Source: Dehalococcoidales bacterium (GTDB lineage Bacteria; Chloroflexota; Dehalococcoidia; Dehalococcoidales; ARS1013). Taken from it: a stretch of DNA of 6,165 nt. A program made the position numbers and the translations under genes. The stretch spans positions 1-6,165 of the forward strand of contig DAOWHE010000065.1 of assembly GCA_030641585.1 (NCBI GenBank), given 5' to 3'. The notes beneath the pieces were generated by a model. That model saw nothing but the letters and a program-made list of their open reading frames with translations. It was not told the origin of the DNA and did not search any database. Shown piece by piece: positions 1 to 5,189 of the stretch (position 1 is the stretch's first letter; each line of letters opens with the position of its first letter).

Positions 1-297
1 AGCCATAAGGCTCTCTGGTGTTACTTCACTGCCAGCCTCAAACATGTTGAGCTTACCTATATTGACCACGCCATACTCTATCCTGAAGATATTAGTAAAG
101 CCACGCTTTCTGGGCAAGCGCTTGATTAAAGGCAGCTGCCCGCCTTCAAAGCCAGGCTTTCTGCTATAGCCAGAACGAGACTTTTGCCCTTTACTGCCCC
201 TGCCTGAATAGGTACCGTGACCACTGCCATTGCCGCGACCCACCCGCTTCCTGCTTTTTCTGGAGCCGGGAGCTGGAGCCAGTTCATGCTGCCTCAC
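1..297 (-). CDS. rplO: 50S ribosomal protein L15, N-terminal 99 residues (cut by window edge)
   Basis: L15 is a late-assembling 23S rRNA-binding protein of the large subunit. The visible part starts with the glycine/arginine-rich extension typical of the family: a basic stretch and GRGNGSGHG at residues 16-28, GRGSKGQKSRSG at 32-43 and RKPGFEGGQLPL at 46-57, followed by the IKRLPRKRGF segment. The start is a GTG at 297. It overlaps the rpmD stop in a 4-base GTGA junction and is preceded by a near-perfect Shine-Dalgarno AGGAGGT at 310-304, six bases upstream. The gene runs off the left edge after 99 codons; the family is usually near 145-150 residues, so roughly a third is missing. Its place after rpmD is the normal spc-operon order. 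The identification is firm. Confidence 0.97.
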   Translation of the reverse strand, partial: MRQHELAPAPGSRKSRKRVGRGNGSGHGTYSGRGSKGQKSRSGYSRKPGFEGGQLPLIKRLPRKRGFTNIFRIEYGVVNIGKLNMFEAGSEVTPESLMA

Positions 298-479
298 GAG
301 CTTACCTCCTCCACCTTGACCAGATGCCTCACCTTAATAATCATTCCTCTAATTGAGAGCGAGTCATCATGAACGATACTCTGGTTTAGCCGTTTTAAAC
401 CGAGCGCCCTAAGGGTTCTCCCCTGGTCATCAGCATAGCCGATGCTGCTTTTAACCCGGGTGATTCGAAGCTTAGCCAC
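294..479 (-). CDS. rpmD: 50S ribosomal protein L30
   Basis: L30 is a small large-subunit protein (ferredoxin-like fold) that binds 23S rRNA. The 61-residue product matches the usual bacterial length of about 60. Its N-terminal KLRITRVKSSIG is the typical first strand plus the conserved R-x-x-S-x-IG pattern. A middle RTLRALGLKRLNQS segment (family: x-T-L-x-x-LGLxxxxxx) follows, and the protein ends in a GMIIKVRHLVKVEE strand. The start is a GTG at 479 with a strong AAGGAGGAGG Shine-Dalgarno at 498-489 located inside rpsE. The gene overlaps the end of rpsE by 8 bases and the start of rplO by 4, so translation is probably coupled on both sides. L30 is present in most but not all bacteria; here it lies in its standard place between rpsE and rplO. 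Confidence 0.95.
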   Translation of the reverse strand: MAKLRITRVKSSIGYADDQGRTLRALGLKRLNQSIVHDDSLSIRGMIIKVRHLVKVEEVSS

Positions 480-996
480 CAGTTACCGCCTCCTCCTTGA
501 GACCTACTTTGCGTCTAGCCATCTCCTCCTTTGGGTCCTTAAGCTGGCTTAGGGCAAGCATTGTTGCCTTAGCCACGTTAACCTTATTTGAGCTACCCAA
601 TGACTTGGTACAAATATCCTTAATTCCGACAGCCTCAACCACAGCCCGAACGCTACCACCAGCAATAAGGCCAGTACCCGGTGACGCCGGCTTTAAGAGA
701 ACCTTGGCGGCTCCGAATTTAACCGTCACCTCATAAGGGATGGTAGTGCCAGCCAGATGCACTTTAATCAAGTTCTTCCTGGCAATGGCGCCCGCCTTGC
801 TAATGGCCATGGGCACCTCATTAGCCTTGCCAACACCAATGCCGACATGGCCACTGCTATCACCAGTCACCATCAGGGCACTAAAACTGAGGCGCTTACC
901 TCCCCTAACTACCTTGGAGACGCGATTTATGTAAACCAGCTTATCATTCAGGGCAAGTTCTGTCGAGTCTATCTTGCTTATTGGCGCCTTTGTCAC
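472..996 (-). CDS. rpsE: 30S ribosomal protein S5
   Basis: S5 sits at the back of the small subunit near the mRNA entry and decoding region and affects translational fidelity. With the chosen start the product is 174 residues, close to the usual 165-175. The N-terminal double-stranded-RNA-binding-like domain spans about residues 14-78, with the conserved RVSKVVRGGKRLSFSAL at 25-41 and GHVGIGVGKANEVPMAI at 49-65. The C-terminal domain carries the P-A-x-PGTGLIAGGSVRAV motif and a GSSNKVNVAKAT segment. The reading frame is open further upstream, to 1092, but those codons lie inside rplR and look nothing like S5. The GTG at 996 is preferred because it has AGGGG in the 16-base gap after rplR and because the protein then begins in a normal S5 N-terminus. 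TAA stop; overlaps rpmD by 8 bases. Confidence 0.96.
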   Translation of the reverse strand: MTKAPISKIDSTELALNDKLVYINRVSKVVRGGKRLSFSALMVTGDSSGHVGIGVGKANEVPMAISKAGAIARKNLIKVHLAGTTIPYEVTVKFGAAKVLLKPASPGTGLIAGGSVRAVVEAVGIKDICTKSLGSSNKVNVAKATMLALSQLKDPKEEMARRKVGLKEEAVTGG

Positions 997-1006
997 CTTA
1001 ACACCA

Positions 1007-1012
1007 CCCCTT
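1007..1012 (-). promoter_or_regulatory. Shine-Dalgarno fixing the rpsE start
   Basis: Reading the minus strand, AAGGGG directly follows the TAA of rplR and lies ten bases before the GTG at 996. It is the only good ribosome-binding motif near the start of rpsE, and it decides for 996 over the longer open frame beginning at 1092, inside rplR. Confidence 0.75.
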
Positions 1013-1381
1013 TTAGAATTTAAGTCCCTGCTGACGGGCGGCCTCGGCCAGGGCTTTAACCCGGCCATGATATTTATAGCCACCACGGTCAAAAACTACC
1101 TGAGTTATCCCAATGCCCAAGGCTTTCTTGGCTAGTAAGGAACCGACCAGCTCAGCCTGAGCTGACTTGTTCTTGCTCACGACTTCACCCTTTATCTCCT
1201 CTTCAATGGTTGAGGCAGAGGCTAGTGTATGACCTCGCTCATCGTCAATAACCTGGGCGTAAATGTGGTTCAGGCTACGGAAGATACACAAACGGGGTCT
1301 TAATGCTATGCCCTCCACTTTAGCTCTAACTCTGGCATGTCTTCTATAGCGTGCCGCTCTTCTTGGTCCGTCCTTGCCCAT
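1013..1381 (-). CDS. rplR: 50S ribosomal protein L18
   Basis: L18 binds 5S rRNA and, with L5, anchors it in the central protuberance of the large subunit. The 122-residue product has the standard length. It begins with a basic tail (RRAARYRRHARVRAKVEG), followed by the family pattern RPRLCIFRSLNHIYAQVIDD, a central ASAST segment (family: ASTxxx), NKSAQAELVGSLLAKKAL and the C-terminal VVFDRGGYKYHGRVKALAEAARQQGLKF, which is the most diagnostic part of bacterial L18. The ATG at 1381 overlaps the rplF stop by one base (TAATG), and GGAG at 1393-1390 lies eight bases upstream, inside rplF. The TAA stop is 16 bases before rpsE. Nothing unusual apart from a single cysteine in the first strand. Confidence 0.97.
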   Translation of the reverse strand: MGKDGPRRAARYRRHARVRAKVEGIALRPRLCIFRSLNHIYAQVIDDERGHTLASASTIEEEIKGEVVSKNKSAQAELVGSLLAKKALGIGITQVVFDRGGYKYHGRVKALAEAARQQGLKF

Positions 1382-1935
1382 TACGTACTCTCCCCGATAG
1401 CCTTAGCCGCTTTGCCTGCCTTAAGACGAACTACCTCACCGGCGTATCTTATACCTTTACCTTTATAAGCATCAGGGGGACGAATAGCCCTGATTTCAGC
1501 GGCCATCTGGCCAACTGCCTCTTTTGAAATCCCGGTAACCTTAATGCGATTTGTTCCCTCAACAGCCAGGGAAATACCCGGTAATGGTGAAACCTCCACC
1601 GAGTGTGAGTAGCCAACACGAATTGTCAGCTTATCCCCTGCCTTCTCCGCTCGATAACCGACCCCCACTATCTCAAGGTTTTTCTCAAAACCCTTGACCA
1701 CCCCGTCCACCATGTTAGCCAGAAGGCTCCGTGTCAACCCATGCAGGGAGCAATGTAGCTTACTATCACTGGGTCGTGATACCGTAAGGACATCACCCTC
1801 CAGCGTTATAGATATATCCGGGCTGAAACGACGATGGAGCTCCCCCTTGGGCCCGGTTACAGTAACCCCGCCATCTTTAATAGCCACCGTCACCCCCGGT
1901 GGCACGGTTATTGGCATTCGCCCTACTCTAGACAT
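1381..1935 (-). CDS. rplF: 50S ribosomal protein L6
   Basis: L6 binds 23S rRNA near the sarcin-ricin loop at the factor-binding site. From the chosen start the product has 184 residues (family about 180) and begins MSRVGRMPITVPPGV, a canonical L6 N-terminus. It contains the two-repeat architecture of the family: the first domain with VTGPKGELHRRF, then a second domain with the EIVGVGYRA stretch and the C-terminal signature IRPPDAYKGKGIRYAGEVVRLKAGK, the rRNA-binding part. An in-frame ATG at 1956, abutting the rpsH stop, would add seven residues (MVLEVLY) not seen in L6. The ATG at 1935 has TGAGG eight bases upstream and is preferred. Ends in TAA overlapping the ATG of rplR by one base. Confidence 0.96.
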   Translation of the reverse strand: MSRVGRMPITVPPGVTVAIKDGGVTVTGPKGELHRRFSPDISITLEGDVLTVSRPSDSKLHCSLHGLTRSLLANMVDGVVKGFEKNLEIVGVGYRAEKAGDKLTIRVGYSHSVEVSPLPGISLAVEGTNRIKVTGISKEAVGQMAAEIRAIRPPDAYKGKGIRYAGEVVRLKAGKAAKAIGEST

Positions 1936-1943
1936 GTATAAAA

Positions 1944-1948
1944 CCTCA
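1944..1948 (-). promoter_or_regulatory. Shine-Dalgarno fixing the rplF start
   Basis: TGAGG on the minus strand lies eight bases before the ATG at 1935. The competing ATG at 1956 directly follows the rpsH stop codon and would place this motif inside the coding sequence. The motif together with the canonical MSRVGRMPI N-terminus supports 1935. Confidence 0.7.
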
Positions 1949-1956
1949 AGAACCAT

Positions 1957-2355
1957 TTACCAGATATAGCATAAAAGCTCACCACCAACCCCCTGGTGCC
2001 AGGCTTTCTGGCCAGTCATCACTCCTTTGGCTGTAGACACGATAGCAATACCGAGACCCCCATAAACGCGAGGTATCTCCTTCTGCTGCACATATACCCT
2101 CAACCCAGGCTTACTTACCCGCTTCAAACCCGAAATGAGCGGCTGATTTTTCTCATCATACTTGAGAGTAATCTTAATCTGCCGGTGCGACTGGCTACTG
2201 ACTACTTCATAGTCAACAATAAAACCCTCTCGCTTGAGAATCTTGGCGATGTAAAGCTTCACCCGCGATGACGGAACTAGCACTGAACTATGCCTGGCCA
2301 TAACAGCGTTGCGTATCCGTGTCAGCATATCTGCTATTGGGTCAGTGACAGTCAT
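1957..2355 (-). CDS. rpsH: 30S ribosomal protein S8
   Basis: S8 is a primary 16S rRNA-binding protein needed to fold the central domain; in E. coli it also represses the spc operon by binding its mRNA. The 132-residue product is the usual length. Diagnostic segments are the N-terminal DPIADMLTRIRNAV, VPSSRVKLYIAKILKREGFI in the N-terminal domain, RVSKPGLRVYV in the middle, and GLGIAIVSTAKGVMT followed by GGELLCYIW at the C-terminus. This last block holds the S-T-x-KGVMT RNA-binding loop. ATG at 2355 with AGGGAG about six bases upstream in the 23-base gap after rpsN. The TAA stop sits 21 bases before the chosen rplF start. I could not identify an S8-binding mRNA mimic near rplE, so autoregulation here is only a family-based possibility. 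Confidence 0.97.
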   Translation of the reverse strand: MTVTDPIADMLTRIRNAVMARHSSVLVPSSRVKLYIAKILKREGFIVDYEVVSSQSHRQIKITLKYDEKNQPLISGLKRVSKPGLRVYVQQKEIPRVYGGLGIAIVSTAKGVMTGQKAWHQGVGGELLCYIW

Positions 2356-2378
2356 CTTCTACTCCCTAAGTCCATAAG

Positions 2379-2564
2379 TTACCAGCTTGATTTTCTCACG
2401 CCCGGAATCTGTCCGGCGAGAGCTAGCTTGCGGAAACAGATGCGACACAAGCCAAACGGGCGCATAAAGGCACGAGGCCGACCACATAGATAACAGCGAT
2501 TATGCTGCTTCACTTTATATTTTGGTGGACGTAGCGACTTTATAATTTTTGATTTCTTAGCCAT
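2379..2564 (-). CDS. rpsN: 30S ribosomal protein S14, zinc-binding short form (type Z)
   Basis: S14 is a late-assembling protein of the 30S head. The 61-residue product is the short, zinc-binding form (often named rpsZ or rpsN type Z) rather than the roughly 100-residue cysteine-free form. The zinc ligands are visible: C24, C27, C40 and C43 in a CxxC-x12-CxxC arrangement, embedded in the conserved NRCYLCGRPRAFMRPFGLCR and followed by the typical C-terminal GQIPGVRKSSW. ATG at 2564; the gap to rplE is 7 bases, and a GAGGT Shine-Dalgarno overlaps the rplE TGA stop. In its normal spc place between rplE and rpsH. This form implies a zinc requirement for ribosome assembly unless a cysteine-free paralogue exists elsewhere in the genome. 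Confidence 0.97.
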   Translation of the reverse strand: MAKKSKIIKSLRPPKYKVKQHNRCYLCGRPRAFMRPFGLCRICFRKLALAGQIPGVRKSSW

Positions 2565-2571
2565 TTCTACC

Positions 2572-3114
2572 TCAATCCTTACTGAAAGGCATACCTAACA
2601 GTTCCAGTAAATGTCTGCCTTCCTCATCCCTTCGGGCGGTGGTAACAACTGAAATTTCTAAGCCTCTAGGCTTATCTATCTTGTCATAATCTATCTCTGG
2701 AAAGATGGTTTGCTCCTTAAGACCCAGGGTATAGTTACCCCGGCCGTCAAAGGAGTCCGGGGAGACCCCCTGAAACTCCCGTATCCGTGGCAGGATAACG
2801 TTGACTAACTTGAAAAAGAAGTCATACACGCGCTCTCCCCGCAGGGTTACCTTTAAGCCGATAGGCATCCCTGTCCTCAACTTAAAAGCAGCAACTGACT
2901 TCTTGGCACGGGTAGTCACCGGGTGCTGCCCGGAGATAGCTGCCAGATCACTCTGGGCTGCCTCCAGAGCCTTGGCATTTTGAATTGCCTCGCCAACACC
3001 AATATTTAGCACCACCTTTTCCAGACGCGGCACCTGCATCACGTTCTTGTAGCCATAACGCTTCATCATGGCCGGGACAACTTCTTTTCTATATCGTTCC
3101 TTTAAGGCGGACAT
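2572..3114 (-). CDS. rplE: 50S ribosomal protein L5
   Basis: L5 binds 5S rRNA and helix 84 of 23S rRNA in the central protuberance and contacts the P-site tRNA. The 180-residue product has the textbook length. Recognisable segments in order: an N-terminal RYRKEVVPAMMKRYGYKNVMQVPRLEKV-type helix and strand (around residues 7-34), VVLNIGVGEA, the ITGQxPxxTxAKKSVAAFKLR-type block with AISGQHPVTTRAKKS, MPIGLKVTLRGERVYDF, LPRIREFQGVS, the GRGNYTLGLKEQTIFPEIDYD signature, and a closing GLEISVVTTA with LLELLGMPF. The ATG at 3114 directly abuts the rplX TAA with no intervening base, and GAGGT at 3129-3125 lies ten bases upstream inside rplX, so its translation is probably coupled to rplX. TGA stop. 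Confidence 0.98.
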   Translation of the reverse strand: MSALKERYRKEVVPAMMKRYGYKNVMQVPRLEKVVLNIGVGEAIQNAKALEAAQSDLAAISGQHPVTTRAKKSVAAFKLRTGMPIGLKVTLRGERVYDFFFKLVNVILPRIREFQGVSPDSFDGRGNYTLGLKEQTIFPEIDYDKIDKPRGLEISVVTTARRDEEGRHLLELLGMPFSKD

Positions 3115-3426
3115 TTAATCAATTACCTCACGACAGGATTTGCAAAAGCGAACTTTCTTGCCGTCCTCCAGAAAGCGAAAACCAATCCGCGTAGGGCGAT
3201 TACATTTATTGCACACTAGCATAAGGTTTGACACATGAATTGGCGCCTCACGCTCTATTATGCCAGCTTGTCTGACCTGACCGGTCGCCCGGGCATGCCT
3301 TTTGATAAAGTTAACACCGTCAACGAGTAGCCGTTCATCCTTGGGGGAGGCAAGTCTGACCTTGCCCTTCTTACCCCTATCCTTACCGGCGATAACCAAC
3401 ACAGTATCGTTCTTTCTAATCTTCAT
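3115..3426 (-). CDS. rplX: 50S ribosomal protein L24 with a four-cysteine zinc motif
   Basis: L24 is an assembly-initiating protein that binds the 5' domain of 23S rRNA near the exit tunnel. The 103-residue product carries the N-terminal KOW motif (KNDTVLVIAGKDRGKKGKV, about residues 5-23), the NFIKRHARAT segment and the EAPIHVSNLMLV strand. Unlike the cysteine-free E. coli and B. subtilis proteins, its C-terminal part has C72, C75, C95 and C98 as two CxxC pairs flanking RIGFRFLEDGKKVRF, which I read as an intact zinc-binding (C+) form. The ATG at 3426 follows a 30-base gap, the longest in the window. Its nearest Shine-Dalgarno-like motif, AGGG at 3444-3441, is 14 bases away, longer than ideal. 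An in-frame TAA at 3459-3457 excludes a much longer protein. Confidence 0.97.
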   Translation of the reverse strand: MKIRKNDTVLVIAGKDRGKKGKVRLASPKDERLLVDGVNFIKRHARATGQVRQAGIIEREAPIHVSNLMLVCNKCNRPTRIGFRFLEDGKKVRFCKSCREVID

Positions 3427-3456
3427 AGCTGCTAAAAGTACCCTAAAAGACCTAGG

Positions 3457-3702
3457 TTAGTCGGGTTTTGCCTTCCCCTCCATTAACCGGTTATACTTTT
3501 CCTCCCCGATGCACTCCTTGGCATATTGGCACCACTCTACACAGGAAGGAACATTCTCTCTAAAGACTGTGGCGCCACATTTGGTGCATTTAGCCTTTAG
3601 CTCATCGCTCCATATCTCTACTTCTTCCCCGCACTCGGGGCATTTTTTTAAAGAAGGGATAGGAGTTCTAATATTCCCGCTTCCCGGGCATTTATCCAGC
3701 AT
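3457..3702 (-). CDS. Small eight-cysteine zinc-ribbon protein of unknown function
   Basis: An 81-residue soluble protein not belonging to the ribosomal operon repertoire. It has eight cysteines: C5, C21, C24, C39, C42, C54, C58 and C64. The pairs KCPECGEEVE (C21/C24) and KCTKCGATVF (C39/C42) form a classical zinc ribbon. The N-terminal CPGSGNIRTP and the C-terminal CVEWCQYAKECIGEEKY supply four more cysteines that could bind a second zinc or an Fe-S cluster; this is inference. From memory, a similar CPG...zinc ribbon...WCxYAxxC module occurs as a small stand-alone protein in anaerobes and at the end of some HD-domain phosphohydrolases, but I cannot verify this here. The ATG at 3702 overlaps the ferredoxin gene by 11 bases and lacks a good Shine-Dalgarno (only GAGAG-like purines), so translational coupling is likely. 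TAA stop 30 bases before rplX. Confidence 0.85.
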   Translation of the reverse strand: MLDKCPGSGNIRTPIPSLKKCPECGEEVEIWSDELKAKCTKCGATVFRENVPSCVEWCQYAKECIGEEKYNRLMEGKAKPD

Positions 3703-4489
3703 CTTTACTTGCTCTCTCTTTTAACACTTCACCCTTTATGCCGATTATTATGCTCTCAAAGGGAAGAGCCTTGCCGCTTTTTCTTAGAGCCTCCCGGGCA
3801 ATATGAACCAGTCCGTAACAGCAGGGGACTTCCATATGAATAATTTTCAGGCTTTTAATATCGGAGCTTCCCAGTATCTGGGTAAGCTTGTCCACATAGG
3901 CATCAATGTCATCTAGTTTAGGGCAGCCAATGGCGATGGCTTGCCCCTTTAGAAAATCGGCATGAAAGTCGGCGTAAGCGAACGGAACGCAATCAGCAAC
4001 TAATGCCAAGTCTGCATTCTTAAAATACGGAGCCCCTGGTGGCACCAGATGAAACTGTATTGGCCACTGGCGAAGCTCAGAGCTAGTCCTTACCTTTTCC
4101 TCTACCGCCTCCTCTTTGCCTTCCCAATGCAGCATCTGGGCGGAAGGACAGGAGGTTATTCCAGCGTGAGAATGGTGCTCGGGAAGCTCATCGGCGTGTG
4201 CCTTTAGATGGGCCAGGTGCTTTTCCAAAAGTTCGGGTGATTCCTCCTTAATGTGGGCAATTACGCCCTCTTCGTCATACCCCTCAACTTCTACTTCGGT
4301 AATAGTCAGCGCCCCCTGGGGGCAGTCACCGAGACAGGCACCCAGTCCATCGCAGAAACTCTCTTTTACCAGTTTTGCCTTGCCCTCAATAATCTGGAGG
4401 GCTCCCTCGGGGCAGGAGGGAATACAGAGCCCACAGCCGTCGCATTTCTCTTCATCAATCCTGATAATCTTTCTTTTTATCTTTGCCAT
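3692..4489 (-). CDS. Ferredoxin-domain Fe-S protein with a Cys-containing C-terminal domain, function unknown
   Basis: A 265-residue cytoplasmic protein with no signal peptide or membrane segment. Residues 8-64 are a ferredoxin fold: a complete 4Fe-4S motif C16-x2-C19-x2-C22-x3-C26-P, then a second motif C46-x5-C52-x3-C56-P in which the second cysteine is replaced by Leu49 (CDGLGAC). A charged, His-rich linker follows (about 70-108; H79, H91, H94, H98, H105, H106, H108), then SCP at 113-115. The C-terminal domain has WPIQFHLVPPGAPYF, an ADCVPFAY segment (C167), GCPKLDD (C189) and a VPCCYGLVH motif (C223, C224). I recognise this as a family common in anaerobes, annotated only as 4Fe-4S protein; electron transfer or redox sensing is inferred. 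ATG at 4489, 14 bases after rplN, with AGGA seven bases upstream. Its position inside the operon is the odd point. Confidence 0.9.
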   Translation of the reverse strand: MAKIKRKIIRIDEEKCDGCGLCIPSCPEGALQIIEGKAKLVKESFCDGLGACLGDCPQGALTITEVEVEGYDEEGVIAHIKEESPELLEKHLAHLKAHADELPEHHSHAGITSCPSAQMLHWEGKEEAVEEKVRTSSELRQWPIQFHLVPPGAPYFKNADLALVADCVPFAYADFHADFLKGQAIAIGCPKLDDIDAYVDKLTQILGSSDIKSLKIIHMEVPCCYGLVHIAREALRKSGKALPFESIIIGIKGEVLKERASKDAG

Positions 4490-4496
4490 TTATTCA

Positions 4497-4500
4497 TCCT
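4497..4500 (-). promoter_or_regulatory. Shine-Dalgarno of the inserted ferredoxin gene
   Basis: AGGA lies seven bases before the ATG at 4489, in the 14-base gap after the rplN stop. The inserted gene therefore has its own ribosome-binding site and is placed to be translated from the ribosomal-protein transcript. Confidence 0.65.
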
Positions 4501-4503
4501 GTC

Positions 4504-4872
4504 TCACAAGACTTCAGGTGCCAGCGATATAATCTTGGTGAAATTCTTCTCCCTCAGCTCTCTGGCTACCGGTCCAAATATCCGGGTCCCCTTAGGGTTA
4601 TTCTTATCGGTTAAAATCACGGCGGCATTGTCATCGAATTTAATATAAGAGCCATCCGGGCGCCTGTATTGTCGGGCGACACGAACGATAACCGCCCGAA
4701 CCACCTCCCCCTTCTTGACCACTGCCTCCGGGGTCGCCTTCTTTACTGAAGCTACAATAGTATCACCAACCTTGGCGAACCTCTTCCTAGTGCCACCCAA
4801 TACGTTAATGCACATAAGCTGCCTGACGCCTGTATTATCTGCTGCCTTAAGTCTAGTATAGGTTTGTATCAT
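4504..4872 (-). CDS. rplN: 50S ribosomal protein L14
   Basis: L14 binds 23S rRNA at the subunit interface, takes part in intersubunit bridges, and is the docking site of the silencing factor RsfS. The 122-residue product has the exact family length. It starts MIQTYTRLKAADNTGVRQLMCINVLGG, the highly conserved beta-barrel N-terminus, contains the VGDTIVASVKKA strand and KKGEVVRAVIVR, and ends with the family signature FDDNAAVILTDKNNPKGTRIFGPVARELREKNFTKIISLAPEVL. ATG at 4872 with AGGG at 4885-4882, nine bases upstream, in the 24-base gap after rpsQ. In most bacteria rplX follows directly; here the ferredoxin gene starts 14 bases after its TGA stop. The protein itself looks entirely normal, so the insertion did not disrupt it. 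Confidence 0.98.
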   Translation of the reverse strand: MIQTYTRLKAADNTGVRQLMCINVLGGTRKRFAKVGDTIVASVKKATPEAVVKKGEVVRAVIVRVARQYRRPDGSYIKFDDNAAVILTDKNNPKGTRIFGPVARELREKNFTKIISLAPEVL

Positions 4873-4896
4873 TCTAGTTTACCCTAAAAGCTAACT

Positions 4897-5178
4897 TCAG
4901 GTTATTTCCTGAGGTTTAACCTCTATTATCTCTCCCTTAGTTATTACCTCAGCTATCCGCCACCGCTTCTGCCTTGAGAAGGGACGAGTCTCTATAATCC
5001 TGACCAAATCTCCCAGCTTACACTTGTTATTTTCATCATGAGCTTTATACCTAACTACTCGCTTGAAAGTCTTTCTATAAAGTGGATGGCGCTTGACTGT
5101 TTCCACAGCGACAACCGCAGTCTTATCCATCTTGTTACTGACCACGTGGCCAATCCTGGTTTTGCGTTTTATCTGCAT
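4897..5178 (-). CDS. rpsQ: 30S ribosomal protein S17
   Basis: S17 is a primary 16S rRNA-binding protein with an OB fold, needed early in 30S assembly. The 93-residue product is slightly longer than the usual 80-90 because of a short C-terminal extension after the last strand (GEIIEVKPQEIT). Diagnostic segments are RIGHVVSNKMDKTAVVAVE near the N-terminus, KRHPLYRKTFKRVVRYKAHDE in the middle, and LGDLVRIIETRPFSRQKRWRIAEVI, which includes the conserved G-D-x-V-x-I-x-E-x-R-P-x-S signature. ATG at 5178. AGGG at 5191-5188, overlapping the TAG stop of rpmC, lies nine bases upstream and is the probable ribosome-binding site. TGA stop, 24 bases before rplN. Confidence 0.98.
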   Translation of the reverse strand: MQIKRKTRIGHVVSNKMDKTAVVAVETVKRHPLYRKTFKRVVRYKAHDENNKCKLGDLVRIIETRPFSRQKRWRIAEVITKGEIIEVKPQEIT

Positions 5179-5189
5179 AAGCCCAAACC

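Noticed and set aside
997..1092. In-frame N-terminal extension of S5 of 32 residues
   Set aside because: It lies within the 3' end of rplR, has no S5-like sequence and would make a 206-residue protein. The GTG at 996 has a good Shine-Dalgarno in the intergenic gap and gives the normal length.
1936..1956. Upstream ATG for L6 adding seven residues
   Set aside because: It directly follows the rpsH stop without an ideal ribosome-binding site, and L6 proteins begin at the MSRVGRMPI segment; the ATG at 1935 is better supported.
3451..3456. CCTAGG palindrome in the rplX leader as an operator or insertion scar
   Set aside because: A six-base palindrome is too short to support either; no longer symmetric site or target-site duplication is visible around the inserted genes.
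3427..3456. Internal promoter before rplX
   Set aside because: The 30-base gap shows no convincing -35/-10 pair, and any such elements would have to lie mostly within the upstream gene; not supported.
4311..4323. Perfect GC inverted repeat (GCCCCC-T-GGGGGC), possible terminator
   Set aside because: It lies inside the ferredoxin gene at the CPQGA codons, has a one-base loop and no following T tract; most likely a coding coincidence.
3457..4489. Inserted pair as a mobile element cargo
   Set aside because: No transposase, integrase, terminal inverted repeats or tRNA site is present, the strand and spacing fit the operon, and codon use looks like that of the neighbours.
4253..4648. Open frame on the plus strand of 131 codons
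   Set aside because: It is antisense to the ferredoxin gene and rplN, shows no recognisable family or domain, and is explained by reverse-frame openness of real genes. The other plus-strand frames in the window were rejected for the same reason.
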